A DNA stretch of 64,000 nucleotides from JANWXD01 sp035575135. GTDB taxonomy: Bacteria > Acidobacteriota > Terriglobia > Bryobacterales > Bryobacteraceae. The DNA lies in contig DATLYE010000017.1 in the NCBI GenBank assembly GCA_035575135.1, positions 108,678 to 172,677 on the forward strand, given 5' to 3'. Positions 54,968 through 61,681 of the stretch are shown in pieces; within the stretch, counting starts at the first letter, position 1, and each line of letters begins with the position of its first letter. Below the pieces are notes generated by a model. It had not been told where the DNA came from. It saw nothing but the letters and a program-made list of their open reading frames with translations, and searched no databases. A program made the translations under genes and the position numbers.

Positions 54968-56293
54968 TCAGAGTCGAACGATCTTATCGGACTTCAGACC
55001 CTTGAGCGCGTTGCGCGTGTCCACGATCAGGCGGGCCTTTTCCACCAGAGCAGGGTAGTCGAAGGCCGAGTGATCGGTAATGATGACGACGCAGTCGGCC
55101 TCGCTCGCCCGTTCCTCTGCCGGCTCGGAGCGGAGTTCGATCCCGTCGGCATGAAGTTCGGGCACGTGCGGGTCCGAGTAGGTGACCCGCGCTCCGTGTC
55201 GCCTCAGGAGGTGGATGACGTCCAGAGCCGGCGACTCCCGCGTGTCATCCACGTCCCGCTTGTAGGCGACGCCCAGGATGTGGATGTGAGAGCCTCGCAG
55301 CGGTTTGGAACGGTCGTTGAGGGCATTCTGCACCTTGGTCACCACGAAGTGAGGCATCTGGCTGTTGATGTAGCCGGCCAGTTCGATGAAGCGCGCCTCC
55401 AGGCCCGCCTGTTTGGTTTTCCAGGACAGGTAGAACGGATCCACGGGGATGCAGTGCCCGCCGAGGCCGGGTCCCGGGTAGAAGGGCATGAAGCCGAACG
55501 GCTTGGTGGCAGCGGCTTCGATCACCTCCCAGACGTCAATGCCCATGTGGTCACACATGATGGCCAGCTCGTTGACTAGACCGATGTTGATCATGCGGAA
55601 GGTGTTCTCGAGCAGCTTGACCATCTCGGCCACCTGCGTCGAGCTGACCGGAACGACGGTTTGAATCGCCTGCGAATAAAACAGCGTGCCCATGGCGGTG
55701 CATGCCGGCGTAACGCCGCCCACGACCTTGGGAATGTTGGCCGTCTGGTAGACCTTGTTTCCGGGGTCCACCCGCTCCGGTGAAAAGCACAGGAAGAAGT
55801 CGCGTCCGGCCTGGAGCCCGGAGCGCTCGAGCATGGGCCGCACGAGTTCTTCGGTCGTGCCCGGGTAGGTGGTGGACTCCAGGATCACGAGCATGCCCGG
55901 GTGCAGGTGGCTGGCGATCTTCTCACAAGCCGCCACGACGAAGCTCATGTCGGGGTCGCGCGTCTTGCGCAACGGCGTCGGAACGCAAATGTTGATCGTA
56001 TCGAGTTCCGCCACCACGCCGTAGTCGGTGGTGGCACGGAGCTTGCCTTCCGCAACCAGGGGAGCCAGGACCTCGCTCGCCACGTCGGCGACGTAGGATT
56101 CACCGGAGCGAAGGCGGGCGATCTTGCTCTCGCTGACGTCAATGCCCGTGACATGGAATCCGGCGCGGGCGAACTCTACGGCCAGCGGAAGGCCCACATA
56201 ACCCAGGCCCGCCACTCCCACTCTGGCGGTGCGCGCGCGGATCCTCTCTTCCAGCTGGGCGGCCCACGCCGATACAGGTTCTGCTACTTTCAT
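54968..56293 (-). CDS. Nucleotide-sugar dehydrogenase (UDP-GlcNAc/UDP-ManNAc type)
   Basis: A 441-residue dehydrogenase: GVAGLGYVGLPLAVEFA (NAD loop), TINICVPTPLRKTRDPDMS, ESTTYPGTTEEL, FSPERVDPGN, and the catalytic Cys281 in GLGGHCIPVDP. This is the WbpA/Ugd4 group that oxidises the C6 of UDP-HexNAc. The product feeds envelope polysaccharide. Overlaps dapF as ATGA. Confidence 0.9.
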   Translation of the reverse strand: MKVAEPVSAWAAQLEERIRARTARVGVAGLGYVGLPLAVEFARAGFHVTGIDVSESKIARLRSGESYVADVASEVLAPLVAEGKLRATTDYGVVAELDTINICVPTPLRKTRDPDMSFVVAACEKIASHLHPGMLVILESTTYPGTTEELVRPMLERSGLQAGRDFFLCFSPERVDPGNKVYQTANIPKVVGGVTPACTAMGTLFYSQAIQTVVPVSSTQVAEMVKLLENTFRMINIGLVNELAIMCDHMGIDVWEVIEAAATKPFGFMPFYPGPGLGGHCIPVDPFYLSWKTKQAGLEARFIELAGYINSQMPHFVVTKVQNALNDRSKPLRGSHIHILGVAYKRDVDDTRESPALDVIHLLRRHGARVTYSDPHVPELHADGIELRSEPAEERASEADCVVIITDHSAFDYPALVEKARLIVDTRNALKGLKSDKIVRL

Positions 56294-57126
56294 CGGGACT
56301 CCGATCCTTCTTTCTCTTCCAGTTCAAAATAGTACTCGCCGCCGGCGACGATCCGGGCCGGGCCGGCCAGATAGACCTGGTCATCGAGACGGAGCTCGAG
56401 CCGCCCTCCAGGTGTCAGGACGGTTACGGGGCTTTCGACGCGGCCGCGGAGGAAGGCGGCCCAGAACGCCCCCGTCGCTCCGGTTCCCGAACTCATGGTT
56501 TCTCCCACGCCGCGCTCCCAAAACCGGACTTCCAGCGTGCGGCGGTCCGCGACGCGGACGAAGGAGACGTTGGTCCGGTTGGGAAAGCGAGGATGGGATT
56601 CGAGAGCGGCGCCGAGGCGCCTCCAGTCGAAATCCAGCGACTCGACAAAGACTGCGCATTGGGGATTGCCCACGTCCACAATGGTGGCATCGACTGCCGT
56701 GTCGCCGAGCTCCAGTCGGATGGCGGCCTCCTCCGGGTTGCAGGCCGGCCGGCCCATGGCCATTTCGAAACGGAAGCGCAGCTCGTTACGCTCGAGCAGC
56801 CGCAGTTCGCGTACTCCGGCGCCCGTTCGGACCCGCACGACCGCAGTCTCAAGGCCTGCGCTCAACAGGAAGGCCGCGGCGCAGCGCGTGCCGTTTCCCG
56901 AGATCTCGGCCGCGGATCCGTCGGCATTGAACAGACGAATCTCGCCGTCCCATCCCGCGCCCCGGGGCGGCGGGCTCACCAGGATCCATCCGTCGGCGCC
57001 GACGCCCGTGTGGCGGGCGCAGATGGCCCGCGCGACGGCGGCCTGGCCCGTGGCGGGCGCTTCGTGCGCCCAGGTCAGCAAGAAGTCGTTTCCGGCGCCG
57101 TGCGCCTTGGTGAACGGGATCCTCAT
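56290..57126 (-). CDS. dapF: Diaminopimelate epimerase-like protein with second catalytic Cys replaced by Ser
   Basis: A 278-residue DapF-fold protein. HGAGNDF, the first catalytic Cys82 in ISGNGTRCAA and VDVGNPQCAVFV are conserved. In the second half the expected GETxACGTGAC is GETMSSGTGATG, so the catalytic Cys (E. coli C217 position) is Ser213. The DNA there encodes AGT TCG, both Ser. DapF converts LL- to meso-diaminopimelate using two Cys. The change may alter or abolish epimerase activity, or the residue may act as Ser as in hydroxyproline dehydratases. Confidence 0.85.
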   Translation of the reverse strand: MRIPFTKAHGAGNDFLLTWAHEAPATGQAAVARAICARHTGVGADGWILVSPPPRGAGWDGEIRLFNADGSAAEISGNGTRCAAAFLLSAGLETAVVRVRTGAGVRELRLLERNELRFRFEMAMGRPACNPEEAAIRLELGDTAVDATIVDVGNPQCAVFVESLDFDWRRLGAALESHPRFPNRTNVSFVRVADRRTLEVRFWERGVGETMSSGTGATGAFWAAFLRGRVESPVTVLTPGGRLELRLDDQVYLAGPARIVAGGEYYFELEEKEGSESR

Positions 57127-58700
57127 GGAACCGCGCCGGCAGGGGGCCGGATCGCTCCCGTGCGCCGCTTGAAGATCTGGATCGCCGGCGCCCCTTTGAC
57201 GGTGATCGTGCGGACGCATTCGTAGTAAGGTCCGCTGCGCTGGCGCCGCCACAGCATGTCGGCGACTTTGTCGCCGGCGGTGGCGAGCGCCCACTCCTCC
57301 CACAAGAACAGGTCCGGGCGGGACAATGCGGCATCCCAGTGAGGCCGGTTGCCCTCGTGAAGGCTTTCGCGCAACGGGATGCCGGCCTGGCGGAAGACGC
57401 CGCTCAGGTCGCCGAAGGAGTGGAGGATTCCCGTGCCGCTCCGGTAGTGCGCGCGGAGGAATTCCGCGGCTTGGCGTGTCCAGGCACGGCGGGCTTCCGA
57501 ATTCACTTGCGACTCTTTCCAGGTGATGGCGCTGTCGGGCAGCGGGCGTAGGAACCAGGATCCAATGCAGGCGACCGCCACCGCCCCTGCCGCCGGCGTT
57601 CGGATGCGAGCCGGAGCCGCGGCCACCAGGCAGCCGGCTGCGAAAGCCGCCAGCGGCAACGCTGCCAGTCCATAGCGGGTATTGTAGTAACTGTGCGGCC
57701 AGAGATGGGGCACAAAAATGGGCGTGCCTCCCGAGTGGATGCTCCACACGTAGAAGATCGGCGGAAGTGCCAGTAAGGCGGCGGGCCAAAAGAGGCGTCT
57801 CCAGAGCGCCGCAATCAGGCCGGCGAGGCTGATCCAAAGCAGCGGGCGGCCGGTGCACAGCTCCACTGCGCTCCGAAAGTACAGCCACGCTTTGGCCCAA
57901 TCGTGGTCGCCGGGATACGGCGCCATGCCGGCTTGGAGTGCGCGCCCGTAGATGGCCTTGGCCGAGTACGGGCCGCGGTAGAACTCCAGCCAGTCACCCC
58001 ACCAGATCCAGTTGTGCGCGAGCCAGTAGGCCGGCCCGAGCGACCCGACGGCGGCAACCAGCGCGGCGCGCTTCCACCGGCCCTGTCCGGATGCGACCGC
58101 CACATAGAAAGCGACGAACGGCGCCAGAAACCAGCCCTCGTAGCGCGTCAGGGTGGCGCACAATAGCCCCAGCGAGGTTCCCGCCAGTGCGCCGCGGGAC
58201 TGCGTGCGGCGATAGCAAGCGGTGAAGTAAAAGACGGCCGCGAGGGCGGCGAGAAAAATGGGCTCCGTCATGGGCACCGACTGCAGGTAGAGCAGGTTAG
58301 GGTTCAGCGCCATCGAGGCCAGAGCGACGCCGGCCGCAGCACGGCTGCCCAGGGTCGCGCGCGCCGCCAGGTAGAAGAGCACACCGCCCAGCACGTAGCA
58401 CAACGCCACCGGGACGACTCCGGCCAGTCCCGTGCGCCACAAATGGTCATAGCGCGCCAGAGGAAGCATCAACAGGTGCGGCAGAGGGAGCCAGACCGTG
58501 CCGATCTGGTAGTAACCCGGAGTGCGCGAGTCGAGAATGCGCCGGGCAATGTTGAGGTGAGCCTCCGCGTCGCCGTAATAGAGTGTCCAGCCCCGGCGGT
58601 ACACCCAGGCTGCGGTCCCGGCGCTGAGTACGGCCAGCAGGACGGCGACCAGCAGGAAGTCAAAACTGAGTAAGCGATTTGAATTCCTGGTAGCGGGCAT
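57123..58700 (-). CDS. Membrane glycosyltransferase-like protein
   Basis: A 525-residue polytopic protein with about ten transmembrane segments and an early YYGDAEAHLNIARRIL loop, which resembles GT39-type enzymes; the soluble C-terminus (about 390-525) is of unknown fold. ATG at 58700 is chosen, since the frame begins TTG-ATG and overlaps the upstream kinase by about 40 bases. Its stop overlaps dapF (ATGA). Substrate unknown. Confidence 0.72.
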   Translation of the reverse strand: MPATRNSNRLLSFDFLLVAVLLAVLSAGTAAWVYRRGWTLYYGDAEAHLNIARRILDSRTPGYYQIGTVWLPLPHLLMLPLARYDHLWRTGLAGVVPVALCYVLGGVLFYLAARATLGSRAAAGVALASMALNPNLLYLQSVPMTEPIFLAALAAVFYFTACYRRTQSRGALAGTSLGLLCATLTRYEGWFLAPFVAFYVAVASGQGRWKRAALVAAVGSLGPAYWLAHNWIWWGDWLEFYRGPYSAKAIYGRALQAGMAPYPGDHDWAKAWLYFRSAVELCTGRPLLWISLAGLIAALWRRLFWPAALLALPPIFYVWSIHSGGTPIFVPHLWPHSYYNTRYGLAALPLAAFAAGCLVAAAPARIRTPAAGAVAVACIGSWFLRPLPDSAITWKESQVNSEARRAWTRQAAEFLRAHYRSGTGILHSFGDLSGVFRQAGIPLRESLHEGNRPHWDAALSRPDLFLWEEWALATAGDKVADMLWRRQRSGPYYECVRTITVKGAPAIQIFKRRTGAIRPPAGAVP

Positions 58701-59577
58701 CAATCTCCGCGCGGGTCAGGGTACGGAACCGCTCGACGCCGAAACGCTCGCAGCAGAAGCTGCCCAGCACGGAGCCGTACACGACGGCGTTGCGGAGCAG
58801 CCTGGCGTCGAGGTTGCCCGAGGCGGGATCGGCCCCTTGTTCGGCGAGGTAGCCGAGAAATCCTCCGGCGAAAGCGTCACCGGCGCCGGTGGGATCCACG
58901 ACGTGATCGAGCAGGTAACCGGGGAGGCTGAAGTGTGCGTCGCGGCGGAACAGCGTGGCGCCATGCTCGCCGCGTTTGACGATCACCGTGTGGGGTCCCA
59001 TCTCGAGGATGGAGCGCGCCGCCCGGCGCAGATTGGACTCTCCGGCAAGCATCCGCGCCTCGCCGTCGTTGATCAACAGAAAGTCCCAGCCCCGGAGGGT
59101 CTCCAGGAGTTCTTCTCGCTGATGGGCGATCCAGTAGTTCATGGTGTCGCCTGCGGAGAGGCGCACGCCGTTCATCTGGTTCCGCACGGTGCGCTGGAGC
59201 GCAGGCTGTATGTTGCCGAGCATCAGGTAGGGCTCGGCGCGGTAGTGTTCCGGAAGCTTGGGATCGAAGCCGGCAAAGACGTTGAGTTCGGTGCAAAGCG
59301 TGGTCCGCTCGTTCATGTCGGGCGAGTAAACGCCGGACCAGTGAAAGGTCTTGCCCGGGACGCGCTCCAGGCCGGAGAGGTCCAAACCGCGGCTGGAAAG
59401 AAAGTCCGCGTCGGCGCCGTCGAAATCTTCGCCGACGACGGCTACGACTTTCACGTCTGTGAAGTAGCTGGCGGCCAGGCCGATGTAGGTGCAAGAGCCG
59501 CCCAGCACGCGCTCCACCCGCCCGTGCGGCGTTTCGATGCTGTCGTAGGCCACCGAGCCGACGACGACAAGGGACAT
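58660..59577 (-). CDS. PfkB family carbohydrate/nucleoside kinase
   Basis: A 305-residue ribokinase-family kinase: VLGGSCTYIGLAASYF, IVKRGEHGATLF and DPTGAGDAFAGGFLGYLA. Shorter than the KDG kinase paralogs and closest to adenosine-kinase-like members in pattern. ATG at 59577 gives MSLVVVGSVAYDSIE. First gene of the operon with the membrane protein, dapF and the nucleotide-sugar dehydrogenase. Substrate unknown. Confidence 0.85.
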   Translation of the reverse strand: MSLVVVGSVAYDSIETPHGRVERVLGGSCTYIGLAASYFTDVKVVAVVGEDFDGADADFLSSRGLDLSGLERVPGKTFHWSGVYSPDMNERTTLCTELNVFAGFDPKLPEHYRAEPYLMLGNIQPALQRTVRNQMNGVRLSAGDTMNYWIAHQREELLETLRGWDFLLINDGEARMLAGESNLRRAARSILEMGPHTVIVKRGEHGATLFRRDAHFSLPGYLLDHVVDPTGAGDAFAGGFLGYLAEQGADPASGNLDARLLRNAVVYGSVLGSFCCERFGVERFRTLTRAEIDARYQEFKSLTQF

Positions 59578-59611
59578 GCCTACGATTGTAGCCGGGCGGG
59601 CTCGCGATCCG

Positions 59612-59965
59612 TCAAGGCAGATGAAACACTTCCGGGATGGGCCGGATCTGCTGGTCCGGAAGCAGTGCGGGCTCGCCATCGAAGAACGGCGCCATCTCCT
59701 GTTGCCAGCGCCGGTTGACCTCGGTGGCGGCCATGGCCGACAAGGCACGCTCGAAATCCGGAGTCTCAAAATATCCGATCAGCAGGCCGTCGTCCCGCAA
59801 AAACAGCGAGTAGTTTTCCCAACCGGCCCGGCGGAGGGCCTCGAGCATTTCCGGCCAGACCTGGCGGTGGCGTTCCTTATACTCGGCGAGCCGCTCGGGT
59901 TTGACTTTCAAACAGAAACAGATGCGCTGCTTCGAATTCTCGCCGTTCCATCCCTGAGCTTGCAT
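59612..59965 (-). CDS. rhaM: L-rhamnose mutarotase RhaM-like
   Basis: A 117-residue protein matching RhaM: RICFCLKVKPERLAEYKERHRQVWPEML with the catalytic His, LIGYFETPDFERALSAM, RRWQQEMAPFF and a C-terminal EVFHLP. It interconverts alpha and beta forms of L-rhamnose, which points to a rhamnose route. The ATG at 59965 is chosen; a GTG at 59977 is possible. Preceded by a good promoter and an operator-like palindrome. Confidence 0.88.
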   Translation of the reverse strand: MQAQGWNGENSKQRICFCLKVKPERLAEYKERHRQVWPEMLEALRRAGWENYSLFLRDDGLLIGYFETPDFERALSAMAATEVNRRWQQEMAPFFDGEPALLPDQQIRPIPEVFHLP

Positions 59966-59996
59966 GGTCAAAGACACCGCCCAAAAGGAACACCCG

Positions 59997-60026
59997 ATTC
60001 TAGTCGGAGGGCCGGATCAGTGGCAA
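59997..60026 (-). promoter_or_regulatory. Sigma-70-like promoter of rhaM
   Basis: Read on the minus strand, TTGCCA (60021-60026) and TAGAAT (59997-60002) are separated by 18 bases; the -10 lies 31 bases before the rhaM ATG. Confidence 0.55.
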
Positions 60027-60050
60027 GAGCTTGCCGACTCTCCACCGTCT

Positions 60051-60067
60051 GTTTCGAGATGCGAAAC
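60051..60067. promoter_or_regulatory. 17-bp palindrome upstream of rhaM
   Basis: GTTTCGAGATGCGAAAC has 6-bp arms and a 5-base centre. It lies 86-102 bases before the rhaM start, above the promoter, as an activator site would. Length and GTTT/AAAC ends match the palindrome at 61424-61440. Confidence 0.5.
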
Positions 60068-60201
60068 CCGTCCCAAGCCGGGGAGACGAACGCAAAGTCA
60101 TGGCGGGTCAGCAAACAAAGGGGCAGCCGGCGGCCTGAAGACGGCATGCCGAAGCTGCTTGGGGTGAGGAAGGCTTGTTTTGCCAAGCACAACAGCTGTC
60201 C

Positions 60202-61365
60202 TTAGATTCGAGTCTGCAGAACGGTCTCCGGGGCCCGGACCGTCTCAAGCAGCGGGTCATTGGGGTAGAAGTGATCCACATTTTCGGGCGTAATGAGCTG
60301 GTGTTTCATGAACACGGCCGGCGGCACGGGCTTGCGGGAGAGGATGTCGAGGGCGAGTCGGATCAGGCCGTCGCCGTACTTTTCGGGAAAGTAGGCGACC
60401 GAACCGATGAGCGGGCTGCGCGGCCGGCGCAGTTCCGCCCGCGCCTCCGGCTCTGCGTTTTGGCCTACCACGGCCACACCGCTGGCGCGGCCTGCTTCTT
60501 CAAAAGCCCGCACCGCTCCGAGGGCGCTCGGATCGTTAGCCGCTCCCACCAGAACGTGGCGAGCGGCCGAAGTCCTCAGGTGCCTGCGGACCCGTTCCAG
60601 TGTCGTTTTGAATTGACCGTCGCCGTCGAGGGAAACGACAGGGCAGTTGTCAGCCTCCCGCAGTACTTCCTTAATCCCGGCGAGCACGCCGCGGATCCGG
60701 GCACGGGGCAGGGAACCGGCGCGCGCCAGTTCGATCAACAGGATTTCGTCTACTTCGCCGTACCAGTTCTTTTTGGCCCAGCGTCCCAGGTAGCGCCCGG
60801 CAATCAGGCCCGCCTCGTAGTTGTTGGCTCCGAAGTAGGTGGCCCCGGGGTGCGGGATGTCAATGGCGATCATCGGGATCCCGGCCTCCATGTATTTGGC
60901 GGCGATCGCCGGGGCTACGGCCTCGTCGGTCTGGAATTCGATGACAAGGTCCACCCTTTCGCGGACCAGGTGGTCGGCGTTCCGCAGGGCGACTTTAGGC
61001 TGATAGCGGTTGTCCACCACGATCAGCTCGACCTGTTCGCGTTCGGCGGCCTGGAGAAGCCCGTTCAGCACCTCCCGTGGAAACGAGGTGTCCTGGCCCT
61101 GGGCAGCGTATCCGATGCGGTAACGGCGGCGCCCGCGGGGTTCCCAGACCAGCCGGTAGAGGTTCTCGCCGACTTTTTCCAACAGACCGCAATGGTGCAG
61201 GGTGTAAAGCAGCCGGAAACACATGCCTTTGTTGAATCCGGTGCGCTCGACGATGTCGCGCAGCCGGAGCGTCTCCCCGGGAGTGCGAAACGAAGCCAAC
61301 ACTGCGGAGGCATGTAGTAGGGACTTGACGAGATAGCGATCGGATCCTGCGGGCTTCATAGCCAT
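60202..61365 (-). CDS. Regulator: IclR-type HTH fused to sugar-binding protein domain
   Basis: A 387-residue protein. Residues 1-75 contain an IclR-like winged HTH (SLLHASAVLASFRTPGETLRLRDIVERTGFNKGMCFRLLYTLHHCGLLEKVGENLYRL). From about residue 90 a type I periplasmic-binding fold of the RbsB kind follows (GIPMIAIDIPHPGATYFGANNYEAGLIAGRYLG, AANDPSALGAVRAFEEAG). No signal peptide, so it senses sugar in the cytoplasm. IclR members usually have their own effector domain, whereas LacI ones have a different HTH. It lies between rhaM and the TonB receptor. Confidence 0.88.
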   Translation of the reverse strand: MAMKPAGSDRYLVKSLLHASAVLASFRTPGETLRLRDIVERTGFNKGMCFRLLYTLHHCGLLEKVGENLYRLVWEPRGRRRYRIGYAAQGQDTSFPREVLNGLLQAAEREQVELIVVDNRYQPKVALRNADHLVRERVDLVIEFQTDEAVAPAIAAKYMEAGIPMIAIDIPHPGATYFGANNYEAGLIAGRYLGRWAKKNWYGEVDEILLIELARAGSLPRARIRGVLAGIKEVLREADNCPVVSLDGDGQFKTTLERVRRHLRTSAARHVLVGAANDPSALGAVRAFEEAGRASGVAVVGQNAEPEARAELRRPRSPLIGSVAYFPEKYGDGLIRLALDILSRKPVPPAVFMKHQLITPENVDHFYPNDPLLETVRAPETVLQTRI

Positions 61366-61382
61366 CCACCGCGCCGCCCGCC

Positions 61383-61388
61383 ATTATA
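61383..61388 (-). promoter_or_regulatory. -10 box of the regulator gene
   Basis: On the minus strand GGGGGTATAAT lies 17 bases before the regulator ATG at 61365. No -35 is obvious; this fits the extended -10 pattern of other promoters here. Confidence 0.5.
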
Positions 61389-61423
61389 CCCCCAAGCTGC
61401 GAACTGGGGACTGGGGGCTTCTG

Positions 61424-61440
61424 GTTTTACATTGTAAAAC
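61424..61440. promoter_or_regulatory. 17-bp perfect palindrome between regulator and TonB receptor
   Basis: GTTTTACATTGTAAAAC is a perfect 8+8 palindrome with a single central base, 59-75 bases from the regulator start and 242 before the receptor ATG. It is a likely operator of the fusion regulator. Confidence 0.65.
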
Positions 61441-61457
61441 TATGTCGTTTACAACCA

Positions 61458-61468
61458 TTGCTAAGCAA
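61458..61468. promoter_or_regulatory. 11-bp palindrome TTGCTAAGCAA
   Basis: A 5+5 palindrome with one central base, 18 bases right of the 17-bp palindrome. Too short to be sure; may be a second site or a catabolite-type element. Confidence 0.3.
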
Positions 61469-61681
61469 CGACGGTCATTGGCGGATCAGAATGAACAAGT
61501 CTCCATCCCTCAGATGATTAGACGCATTGCGCTGCACTCGCCGGGTTTTCCTGTACGAAACGCTCGTCCCGGTGCCGAAAACGCTTGACCCCGGCAGGCA
61601 TCGTCCCTGAAATTGAGAAGTAGACGAAGCGGCCTGAGTGGCACGATGCGCGTGCCGGCTGCGGGTTCGGGAGGTTAGCTC

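Larger units (their letters stand above)
61366..61681. other. Divergent intergenic region between regulator and TonB receptor
   Basis: These 316 bases contain the regulator -10 (61383-61388), the 17-bp palindrome (61424-61440), the small palindrome (61458-61468) and the receptor ribosome-binding site GGGAGG (61669-61674). No convincing gene or receptor promoter is seen. Confidence 0.6.
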
